The translations under genes and the position numbers were made by a program. A stretch of DNA of 64,000 nt from Staphylococcus chromogenes (GTDB lineage: Bacteria; Bacillota; Bacilli; Staphylococcales; Staphylococcaceae), in the NCBI RefSeq assembly GCF_029024625.1, contig NZ_CP118953.1:1674001-1738000 (forward strand), given 5' to 3'. The first letter of the stretch is position 1. Each line of letters begins with the position of its first letter. This document shows, piece after piece, positions 18,627 to 27,500 of the stretch. The notes below the pieces were generated by a model. That model was not told the origin of the DNA and ran no database searches. It worked only from the letters and a program-made list of their open reading frames with translations.

Positions 18627-19964
18627 ATGACTTTTAAGAAATCAAAGTTTAGTAAGGGATTAAAAGTAGGTCTTGGATCAATTGTCATAATTAGCGGTTT
18701 AACATACATCACTCCATCAATCAGTAACCAAATCACTTCTGATAATTCCTTAAAAAATTTCACTCACTCTATACAGAGCCTTGGCCTTAAGAATTTATTG
18801 AAAAACGAAACAGTTATGGCTGCGACTATCAATAAGGATACTTGGTCCCAGGTAGATGGCGTTAAATATTTACAAAACCATATTGGAGTGGGTGTAGATT
18901 TTGATGGGAAATATGGCTATCAATGTATGGATTTAGCCATTGATTATATGTACAAATTATCAAATGGAAATGTTCGTTTATTTGGCAATGCATACCAAGC
19001 GAAAAATAACAACCTCGGTAACTATGCTAAAGTATACAATAATACACCTGACTTTTTACCTCAGCCTGGAGACATTGTTGTGTGGTACCCGAGATGGTGG
19101 AACTCAAATTATGGTCACATTGGGATTATCAAAGAAGCTAATTTAAATAAATTCACCTCACTAGAACAAAACAAAAAGGGAGATTTAACATATGGTGAAG
19201 TTGGCAAATTAGGAACTCATGATTATTCCGATGTAGCTTATTTTATCCGTCCCAACTTCTCTGATGTGAATCATAACCCTGACACTTCTTATTCTGATAC
19301 TAAATTAGATCCACAATCTGTTGTTGGTGATTGGTCTAAAACACGTAGTGGTATTACATTTAGAAATGAAAACGGCCAATTTACAGTAACCAAAAAAGAA
19401 GGTGCTGCTGTATACGGTGAACCTAACAATGACGGCAAGCAAGTCACTACGTTAAAACCTAATACAACGCTTAACTATGACTATAAATATGTGAATGATG
19501 GTTATGTTTGGGTTGGCTTTGAAAAAGAGGGTAAACGCTACTATGTGCAAACAGGCTTTAGCGATGGAAAAATAGGTTATAAGATTAATAGCCAACCATT
19601 CGGTGCTTTTACTAAGGTTAACTTTGGAGAAAATAGTTATTCAGACACACCATATAATAGTAATGCGATTACAACTGATTGGAGCAAAACTAAATCTGGT
19701 ATTACCATGCGCTATGAAAATGGTCGATTTAAAGCAACTAAAGATTCTGGTGTCGCTATCTATTCTGAACCTAACAATGATGGAAAACAGTTCGATACAC
19801 TCAAAAAAGGTCAATACTTAATATATGATTATAAATACATCAATGATGGTTACGTTTGGGTTGGCTTTGAAAAGAATGGAAAACGCTATTATGCACAAGT
19901 AGGCTTTAGTGACGGAAAATATGGCTATAAACCAAATACTCAACCATTTGGTCAATTTTATTAA
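18627..19964 (+). CDS. secreted CHAP-domain cell-wall hydrolase with two SH3b domains
   Basis: This is a predicted exported peptidoglycan amidase or endopeptidase. The first 65 residues form a basic start plus hydrophobic export signal and linker. The CHAP domain covers about residues 75-205, with the catalytic cysteine in GYQCMDLA (Cys100) and histidine in YGHIGII (His164). Two SH3b domains follow at about 225-320 and 345-445, matching those of the divergent GH19-like gene. The start has GAAGGAGA upstream. The architecture is that of staphylococcal phage endolysins, but the signal sequence argues for a secreted host enzyme or bacteriocin-like lysin. Confidence 0.87.
   Translation: MTFKKSKFSKGLKVGLGSIVIISGLTYITPSISNQITSDNSLKNFTHSIQSLGLKNLLKNETVMAATINKDTWSQVDGVKYLQNHIGVGVDFDGKYGYQCMDLAIDYMYKLSNGNVRLFGNAYQAKNNNLGNYAKVYNNTPDFLPQPGDIVVWYPRWWNSNYGHIGIIKEANLNKFTSLEQNKKGDLTYGEVGKLGTHDYSDVAYFIRPNFSDVNHNPDTSYSDTKLDPQSVVGDWSKTRSGITFRNENGQFTVTKKEGAAVYGEPNNDGKQVTTLKPNTTLNYDYKYVNDGYVWVGFEKEGKRYYVQTGFSDGKIGYKINSQPFGAFTKVNFGENSYSDTPYNSNAITTDWSKTKSGITMRYENGRFKATKDSGVAIYSEPNNDGKQFDTLKKGQYLIYDYKYINDGYVWVGFEKNGKRYYAQVGFSDGKYGYKPNTQPFGQFY
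19737..19838 (+). repeat. SH3b segment inverted relative to 16951-17052
   Basis: Partner of the inverted protein-coding repeat in the GH19-like gene; all 34 encoded residues match. Confidence 0.85.
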
Positions 19965-19992
19965 TCACACTCTTTTAAATCTATAACTCAAC

Positions 19993-20041
19993 CTGAAAAA
20001 GCCCAACAGCTTACAAAACGAACTTAGCTGTTGGGTTTTAT
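19993..20041. terminator. bidirectional terminator between CHAP gene and pgcA
   Basis: AAAAAGCCCAACAGCT pairs with AGCTGTTGGGTTTTA around a short loop, with A and T runs on both flanks, so it can serve both convergent genes. Confidence 0.85.
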
Positions 20042-21685
20042 TTATAAATATGTTTCTTGAAATTCTTCAACAATTGCTTCAAAATCTGGCACTTTTAATG
20101 AAAAATAGATTTTCATTTTGGGTTCAGTCCCTGATGGTCGAATTGCGATAAAACCTTCTTCAAAAGTAAAACGAATCACATCTGAAACCGGAAAGTTCAT
20201 TTTCGTCGTTTCATCTGTATCAAAATGATATATTGTCGACGTTTGATAATCTTCGATGGTCGAAAGTGTTAAACCGCACAGAGTAGACGCCTCAAAATTT
20301 CTAAATTCCGACATTAAAGTTTTAATCTTTTGTTGTCCGTTTTGGCCTTCATATTTAGGAGAGAGCGTTTTGTCTTCATAGCGTCCTACTTGTTGATAAA
20401 TGTCTTCTAGGACGTTGAAAAGTGTCGTGCCTTTTTGATGAAATAACTGCTTATATTTAATTAATAACGGAATACACTGAATCGCATCTTTATCTCTAGA
20501 AAAATCTTGTAATAAATAACCATGACTTTCTTCGTATGCGAGTACGAGCTTATCATTTAAGCTTTCATGCTGGTGAAGTTGATCTGATATATATTTAAAT
20601 CCAGTTAATACATCAATAACATTCAATCCTAAATATTTAGCTAATGCATCACTTGTCGCTCCAGTGACAATCGTCTTAATAATATAAGGCGTTTGGGTAC
20701 AGTTCTTTAATTCTTGTGCACGCAAATAGGTTAAGAGTAGGCCTATTTCATTGCCATTAAAAAAGTAATATGTTCCATCTTCATACCGTTCTACTATCCC
20801 AAATCGGTCTGCATCAGGGTCTGTTGCGATAATTAAATCGGCATGCGCAAGCTCCGCCCTTTTTAATGCATGATCAAAGGCAACTGGGTCTTCAGGATTC
20901 GCAGTTTTACATGTCGGAAACGCCCCATCTGGGATTGATTGTTCTTCATCAATATCAAAATTAAGAAATCCTAATCGTTTTAAAATTGTGGCACTTAGCG
21001 GTAAACTCGTCCCATGTAAACTTGTTAAAAGTATATGCGCGCCTTGGTCCTGTATGCCTTCATACATTGCAACGACATGTTCTATATAGCTCTCTGTTAC
21101 AGACTGGGGTAAGTAACGAATCAATCCTTGCTTCATGAGCGCATTCCAGTCGTTTGATTCTATATTCAAAGCAGAGTCAATTTGGTTGATGGTGTCACTT
21201 AATGCTTCTGAGGCTTCAGGCATTAATTGCCCGCCTTCACTGTTATAAACTTTAATTCCATTATAATCGCTCGGGTTGTGGCTTGCTGTAATCATCACCC
21301 CTGCATCCGCTTTCAAATAGCGCACGGCAAAAGAGAGCTCTGGGGTTGATTTATAATCTTCGGAAATCATTACGTACACAGATTGCGTCGCGAGGACTTT
21401 TGCCATTTCTATCGCAAATTCCTTTGATAAAAAACGTGTATCATAATGGATTACGACGAACGGTTCTACATAGTGACGACGTAAAAGTTGCGCTAATCCT
21501 TGTGCCACTTTACGCACCGTGAATTTATTTAGCCTTCCAGGACCTAAACCAAATTTACTTCTAATGCCGGCAGTCCCAAATTTTAATTGTTCTTCGAAAG
21601 CAGCATTGCGTTCTGCTTCGTCTTGTTGTTGATAGAAATCTTTGACGAGACTTTCATCTAAACGTGACCTCCATTGTGCTTTCAA
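20042..21685 (-). CDS. pgcA: alpha-phosphoglucomutase / phosphohexomutase (PgcA)
   Basis: It interconverts glucose 6-phosphate and glucose 1-phosphate, the entry to UDP-glucose for glycolipid and teichoic acid synthesis. Family motifs are clear: the phosphoserine loop MITASHNPSDYNG near residue 145, the metal-binding loop IATDPDADRFG, the sugar-binding AYEESHGY and the phosphate-binding RPSGTEPK near the C-terminus. The length of about 547 residues fits the family. TTG at 21685, with AAGGAAGG eight bases upstream, fits better than the GTG at 21694, which overlaps that site. The start is therefore not certain. Confidence 0.92.
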   Translation of the reverse strand: MKAQWRSRLDESLVKDFYQQQDEAERNAAFEEQLKFGTAGIRSKFGLGPGRLNKFTVRKVAQGLAQLLRRHYVEPFVVIHYDTRFLSKEFAIEMAKVLATQSVYVMISEDYKSTPELSFAVRYLKADAGVMITASHNPSDYNGIKVYNSEGGQLMPEASEALSDTINQIDSALNIESNDWNALMKQGLIRYLPQSVTESYIEHVVAMYEGIQDQGAHILLTSLHGTSLPLSATILKRLGFLNFDIDEEQSIPDGAFPTCKTANPEDPVAFDHALKRAELAHADLIIATDPDADRFGIVERYEDGTYYFFNGNEIGLLLTYLRAQELKNCTQTPYIIKTIVTGATSDALAKYLGLNVIDVLTGFKYISDQLHQHESLNDKLVLAYEESHGYLLQDFSRDKDAIQCIPLLIKYKQLFHQKGTTLFNVLEDIYQQVGRYEDKTLSPKYEGQNGQQKIKTLMSEFRNFEASTLCGLTLSTIEDYQTSTIYHFDTDETTKMNFPVSDVIRFTFEEGFIAIRPSGTEPKMKIYFSLKVPDFEAIVEEFQETYL

Positions 21686-21783
21686 AATGCGCACCTTCCT
21701 TAATTTATGTATTTATCGTTCCATATCGCCCTTATTATACATGAACTTTTTATGCGATGCGAAACAATCTCTCACTTTAAAAA

Positions 21784-21820
21784 CGCCATCAAAATTTATC
21801 TCTAAGTGAATTTGATGGCT
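21784..21820 (-). terminator. hairpin with T run upstream of pgcA
   Basis: On the minus strand GCCATCAAA pairs with TTTGATGGC and is followed by GTTTTTAAA. There is no minus-strand gene before it in this gap, so it could be a leader attenuator of pgcA or a relic. Confidence 0.5.
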
Positions 21821-21991
21821 GTCTCACTTTCAGTTGGCACTATGTTCCTATCCTGTGCCCTATTTCAAATAGCTAACTCATTATAGTAGTAGGATTTATT
21901 ATCTTTTATACGGCCTTTTATACTTGTAATACACTTTACTTCTATTTCAATGAATTTGTGTTAAAATCATTGAAGTACAGTGATACTTTCC

Positions 21992-22020
21992 TTTACAATA
22001 AAGTATCATATAGATAAAAT
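21992..22020 (+). promoter_or_regulatory. sigma-A promoter of the LCP gene with overlapping palindrome
   Basis: TTTACA (21992-21997) and TAAAAT (22015-22020) are separated by 17 bases. A perfect 9-base inverted repeat, TGATACTTT / AAAGTATCA at 21981-22008, brackets the -35 box and could be an operator. Confidence 0.65.
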
Positions 22021-22045
22021 ACACTTTTTTTAGGAGCAACTTACA

Positions 22046-23293
22046 ATGAACAAAGCCTTGAAATACCTGTTATATGCGCTTGTCCTCATCTTAGTAATTG
22101 TTCCTGCAATATTCGCTTATATTTTATTTAATTCGTCAAGAGATGCTTTTGACGATTCTTTTTCGCAAAATGACAAAAGAGAATCAGTACTTAGAAAGCA
22201 TAAAGTTAATCCCACAACTGATCCTGTATCTATTTTATTTTTAGGTATCGATGATAGTAGTGCTCGCCGTGAAAACGGACAAAGCGTTGAACAGTCTAGA
22301 ACAGATGCCATGATTTTATCAACATTGAATCCTGATAAAAATCAAATTCGCTTGTTAAGCATTCCAAGAGATACATTGAGCTATATTCCAGAAGTGGGCT
22401 ATTATGATAAAATCACACATGCTCATGCCTATGGCGGACCTAATGCCTCTATGGATACAGTAGAAAAAGCATTAAATGTACCTGTTGACTATTATGTACG
22501 AATCGACATGGATGCCTTTGCTCAAACCGTTGATGAACTTGGCGGCATTGAGTACGATGTCCCTTACGACTTAAATGAGCCTAACAGATCAGACAACGGT
22601 CGAATTAAATTAAAAAAAGGGAAGCAAGTTTTAAATGGTGAAGAAGTTCTTGCGGTGACACGCACGCGTAAACAAGACTCTGATTTAAAACGGGGTCAAC
22701 GTCAAATGGAAGTGCTCAAGATCTTATTTAAAAAAGCCCAAGAAACACAATCCCTTCATAAGTTAGACGACATCATTGAAATTGTAGGAAAAAATTCTAA
22801 ACATAATCTATCGTATGATGAAATACGAGCGCTCGCAACGGACTACCTTGTTAAAGATACTGATATTAAAACAGAACAACTCAAAGGTGAAAACGAACTT
22901 TTAAATGGTATCTATTATATTAACCCAGATGTGGATGCTTTAATTAAAACAGCTAATCGACTTAGAAACGATTTAGGAATAGATTCGATTAAAGATAAAA
23001 ATGAATTTATGTTGGTTCGTGTAAAAAATGCCTTTGGCGAAATCCCACCACTGGTGAATATTGAAGACAGTCTTAGCAATCCAAATTCAGAAACTGAGAC
23101 AGAGTCATCGCGCAATCCATCAAATGAAACACCTACAAATCAACCTGATGTAAACTCAAATGAGGCTACGCCACCTGTACAACAAAATGAACCATCAGCA
23201 GAACCTCAGTCACCTAACAATCAATACAGCAGTCAACCGCCCGTTCAGAATGATCTAAACACGCAAGAACAAACGACTGCACCTGTATACTAA
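22046..23293 (+). CDS. LytR-CpsA-Psr (LCP) family glycopolymer ligase
   Basis: LCP proteins transfer undecaprenyl-linked wall teichoic acid or capsule onto peptidoglycan at the outer membrane face. One N-terminal helix (about residues 7-28) anchors the protein. The LCP domain (about 60-265) shows VSILFLGIDD, the arginine-rich SRTDAMILSTLNP, LLSIPRDTL and the later VTRTRKQDSDLKRGQRQ. The last 80 residues are a disordered Asn/Pro/Gln/Ser tail. AGGAGC precedes the ATG. The small gene at 23310 follows after 16 bases. In S. aureus the corresponding gene lies next to fmtA and qox. Confidence 0.9.
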   Translation: MNKALKYLLYALVLILVIVPAIFAYILFNSSRDAFDDSFSQNDKRESVLRKHKVNPTTDPVSILFLGIDDSSARRENGQSVEQSRTDAMILSTLNPDKNQIRLLSIPRDTLSYIPEVGYYDKITHAHAYGGPNASMDTVEKALNVPVDYYVRIDMDAFAQTVDELGGIEYDVPYDLNEPNRSDNGRIKLKKGKQVLNGEEVLAVTRTRKQDSDLKRGQRQMEVLKILFKKAQETQSLHKLDDIIEIVGKNSKHNLSYDEIRALATDYLVKDTDIKTEQLKGENELLNGIYYINPDVDALIKTANRLRNDLGIDSIKDKNEFMLVRVKNAFGEIPPLVNIEDSLSNPNSETETESSRNPSNETPTNQPDVNSNEATPPVQQNEPSAEPQSPNNQYSSQPPVQNDLNTQEQTTAPVY

Positions 23294-23309
23294 AAAGGAG
23301 GTATATGAG

Positions 23310-23780
23310 ATGTCACGCCACACATACGAAAAAATTAATCAAATCAATGGGATGTTTACGATGTTAGAACAACAAATCATCCATAGTAAAGATATGGCAC
23401 ATTTTCGTTCTGAACTATTTTACGTTAATCACGCACATCGTGAAAATTATGAAGCCCTCCTCCTCTATTATTCTGATAGTGAAACAAATCCTGTCATCAA
23501 CGGAGCTTGTTATATTGTCGCTCTGCCTGAAATATTTGATGCGATTGATGTATTTGACTCACCTTTACCTTTTTCATGGGTCTATAATGAAAAAGGCTTA
23601 ACAGAAGAAATGCAAAAGCTGAGCGTCCCTATTCAATATCTTGTTGCCGCAGCATTAGAAGTCACAGATGTTAACATTTTCAAACCTTCAGGCTATACAA
23701 TGGGAATGAATAATTGGAATTTAGTTCAAATGCGCATCTTTTGGCAATATACAGCGCTCGTTAGACAAAATGCTGAATAA
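23310..23780 (+). CDS. conserved staphylococcal protein (DUF2538-like)
   Basis: A 156-residue soluble protein with no signal peptide or membrane segment and no catalytic motif that I can recognise. It matches in position and character the small protein that follows the LCP gene in S. aureus, which I recall as DUF2538. Aromatic and acidic residues are frequent. A strong AAGGAGG lies before the ATG. The gene is probably co-transcribed with the LCP gene and ends at a clear terminator. Confidence 0.7.
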   Translation: MSRHTYEKINQINGMFTMLEQQIIHSKDMAHFRSELFYVNHAHRENYEALLLYYSDSETNPVINGACYIVALPEIFDAIDVFDSPLPFSWVYNEKGLTEEMQKLSVPIQYLVAAALEVTDVNIFKPSGYTMGMNNWNLVQMRIFWQYTALVRQNAE

Positions 23781-23803
23781 TCCTAAATAGATAAATCATT
23801 CGG

Positions 23804-23837
23804 GAGACTACTGACAATCAACAGTAGTCTCTTTTTT
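23804..23837 (+). terminator. terminator after the LCP operon
   Basis: GAGACTACTG and CAGTAGTCTC form a perfect 10-base stem with an eight-base loop, followed by TTTTTT. Confidence 0.9.
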
Positions 23838-23912
23838 ATAGAACGAAAAAAATGCTTTGCTTCTGCTACTAGTTATTTTAAAATAGGAGCAATCATGAAA
23901 TGGAGGGATTCG

Positions 23913-24335
23913 ATGATTAAAAAAGTTGAAACTAATCAAGAATATAACGACGCGTTATCTATTCGAAAGGCTGTGTTTATCGAAGAACAACAGGTCCCTG
24001 CTGAAGAAGAAATCGACCAATTCGAGGACAGTGCTACACACTTTATTGCATATGATGATCATGGTCAACCTCTTGCAACAGCAAGATATCGCGAGGTTGA
24101 CGGAGTGGTTAAAGTCGAACGCGTTGCAGTAGCTAAAAATGCTCGTGGATTGGGTTTAGGAAAAAAACTCATCACTTTCTTGGAAAATGATGCGATACAA
24201 CAAGGTTATCTCGAATTTAAGCTTGGTGCACAAACCCATGCTGTCCCTTTTTATGAATCATTAGGCTACATCACTTATGGAGAAATCTTTATGGATGCCA
24301 ATATCCCACATTTAAATATGTATAAAAAAGTATAA
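23913..24335 (+). CDS. GNAT family N-acetyltransferase (ElaA/YitI-like)
   Basis: A 140-residue acetyl-CoA-dependent acetyltransferase. It has RKAVFIEEQQVPAEEEID near the N-terminus, the acetyl-CoA-binding VAVAKNARGLGLGKKLI near residues 70-86 and the C-terminal HAVPFYESLGY. ATG at 23913 is preferred over the in-frame ATG at 23895 because GGAGGG lies five bases upstream and MIKKVE matches the usual family start. The substrate is unknown. Confidence 0.82.
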   Translation: MIKKVETNQEYNDALSIRKAVFIEEQQVPAEEEIDQFEDSATHFIAYDDHGQPLATARYREVDGVVKVERVAVAKNARGLGLGKKLITFLENDAIQQGYLEFKLGAQTHAVPFYESLGYITYGEIFMDANIPHLNMYKKV

Positions 24336-24537
24336 AACACAAAAATCAATATCTCTGTAACATTTCTTGTAATAATTTACAAAATCAATATATATAAATG
24401 TTTTAATCTAATGCATTTCGGGGGACGATTATTAAAATTAAATTACAATACAATTAAAATCACCATTTGCGATTTCTGACACTATATAATGAACTCAATC
24501 AACTTTATACTATCTTAATGATTAAAGGGGTAATGAA

Positions 24538-27500
24538 ATGGTAAAAAAAATTGGGTATAAAACACCTTCTATTATTGCATTGACGATTGCGGGAACAGCG
24601 ATTTCAGCACATCATGCTGACGCAGCTGAAAACACGACACAACAAGCACCTGAGAAAGTCATTGACAGTGAAAATGCTTTACAACAGGCAGAACAAGCAA
24701 AATCAGCGACAACGTCTCAACAGGCTACTATTTCCGGCACACAATCTTACCAAGACCCGACGCAAGTCACTACAAATGAAACGACTACTCCAACTCAAGC
24801 CAACGATACAACATCAACAAGTGATGTTTCTTCAACAACTACAAATACAACTGAAGATAGTCATATTAACTTACATAACGAGGCACAAGTTTCACCAGAA
24901 GCTTATCACCAATCAACGGTAAACGAAGCTTCAGCATCAAATGACGCTTCTACTGAGACGCTTTCTAACAATACATCTAAGATTCAACCAAATACTGACG
25001 CATCTGTAAATACTGAAGCGACTTCAAATAATACTACAGCTGAGACACTTTCTAACAATACAACAGATGTTCCAACAAATACTGACGCATCTCTGAAAAC
25101 TGAAGCGACTTCAGATGACACTGCAGCTGAGACGCTTTCTAACAATACATCTGAGATTCAACCAAATACTGACGCATCTGCAAATACTGAAGTGACTTCA
25201 AATGATACTACAGCTGAGACACTTTCTAACAATACAACAGATGTTCCAACAAATACAGACGCATCTCTGAAAACTGAAGCGACTTCAAATACAGACACAA
25301 CAAAGACACAAACACAACCTGAACAAGCATCTGTGGCACCATCTTCTGCTGAAACATCAAAACAGTCACAACTTTCTAGTGAAAATAATACGAATTCAAA
25401 CCCATCTTTAACTGCTAAACAAAATACGTATGCGACTCAGTCAAATGACACAGACATTAATGCTAATCCAGATGGTCCTACACCTCCTCGTGTAGGTGGC
25501 AAAGGTGGACCTGCGACATTATCCTTAAATTCTAGTAATACAGGGACAACTGCGTTCCGTTCTGCAGGCACTACTGCGTTACGCGCAACTGCACCCGCAG
25601 CCTATAAACCACAAGTGTCATCTCAAATTAATGATTACATTCGTAAACAAAACTACACTGTTCCTACTTATGAGGAAGATTTTTCAAGTTACTTTCCTAA
25701 ATATGGCTACCGTAACGGTGTAGGACGTCCTGAAGGAATCGTAGTGCATGATACTGCTAATCCAAATTCAACTATTGATGGTGAAATCAGTTATATGAAA
25801 CGTAACTATCAAAGTGCTTTTGTCCATGGATTTATTAGTGATCAACGCATTATTGAAACCCAACCTACTGATTATCTTTCATGGGGTGCAGGACCAAATG
25901 CTAACGAACGTTTCATTAATATAGAACTCGTTCACGTCTATGGTTATGATAATTTTGCGCGTCAAATGAATAACTTTGCGGATTATGCAGCAACAAACTT
26001 ACAATATTATAACTTACGTCCTGATAGTGCTGAGTATGATGGTCAGGGAACTGTATGGACACATGATGCTGTGTCACGATTCTTAGGAGGTACAGACCAT
26101 TCTGACCCTCATGGTTATTTACAATCACGTGGTTACTCATATAACGAATTGTATGATTTAATTAACGAAAAATATATGGTTAAGATGGGCTTAGCTTCAC
26201 CAGCATACTCAACAGGCGGCACTACAACGCCATCAACACCGTCAACGCCAAGTACAACTCCTTCGTCACCATTAACAGTAAATAAAGATACGGGTGTCGG
26301 ACGCATTAAAACAACAAATAGCGGACTTTATACAACTGTCTATGATCAAGCAGGTAAGAAAACATCAGCAACGAATCAAACATTGAATGTCACAAAAAAA
26401 GCATCTCTAAATGGCAATAACTTCTACCTCGTTTCTGATTATAATACAGGTTCTAACTTAGGTTGGGTCAAACAATCTGATGTAGATTATCGCACAAGCC
26501 AACCTGCTAAAACTATCAACCAATCATACACAATTCCAGCCGGAACTGTACTCTATAGTGTGCCTTGGGGTACAAATGCACAAGTTGCTGGGAAAGTGAG
26601 TGGCACAGGTGCTCAAAACTTCAAAGCGACACAACAAAAACAAATTGCGAACAGTGTTTATATTTACGGCACTGCAAACAACTTGTCTGGTTGGGTGAAT
26701 CAATCCGTATTAAAAGCACCTACAAATCAACTCAAAGTTACTGCTGATACAGGTGTAGGTCGTATCAAAACGACAAATAATGGGCTCTATGCCTCTGTTT
26801 ATGATGCTAATGGCAAGAAAACATCAGCAACGAATCAAACATTAAATGTGACGAAAAAAGCCTCTCTTAATGGCGACCAATTTTATTTAGTCACAGATTA
26901 CAATAAAGGTACGAATTTAGGTTGGGTGAAACAATCTGATGTGGAATACCGCACAAGTCAACCTGCGATTAAAATCAGTAAAAACTTCACAATTCCTGCA
27001 GGTACAAAACTTTATACGGTGCCTTGGGGGACAAGTGCTCAAGTCGCTGGTGCGGTAAGCGGTACAGGTGCTCAAAACTTTAAAGCGACACAACAAAAGC
27101 AAATTGCGAATGCTGTTTATATTTATGGGACTGCAAACAACCTCTCTGGCTGGGTGAACCAAACGTTATTATCAGCACCTAAAGCAACACAACAAGTTGC
27201 ACAAGCGGTTTCACAAATTGGTCAATTAAAGCCTACGACATCAGGTATGCGTGCAACAATCTATGATTCAACTGCGAAAGATGCAAAACAGTATGCGAAT
27301 CGCACATATAAAGTTACAAAAACCGCTTCTGCAAATAACCAAAACTTTGTATTATTACAGAGCGCAAATAATACACCACTTGGATGGTTTAAAGCTGAAG
27401 ACGTCAATACACGTGCATTAGGTAAAGAAGTCCCTACTTCAGGACAATATACTGTGAATGCAACAACATCGGGTTTATATGCGATACCGTGGGGAACTTC

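Larger units (their letters stand above)
21695..22045. other. intergenic region between divergent pgcA and LCP gene
   Basis: Besides the promoter and hairpin listed separately I see no gene here. The hairpin at 21784-21820 points toward pgcA, and the LCP promoter lies at 21992-22020. Confidence 0.5.

Noticed and set aside
16825..19964. The lysin pair as part of a prophage
   Set aside because: No holin, tail, portal or integrase genes flank it, and both proteins carry export signals.
24587..24922. Lysine/glutamine-rich frame overlapping the start of atl
   Set aside because: It is the +1 frame of the Thr/Gln-rich atl propeptide and has no start signal.
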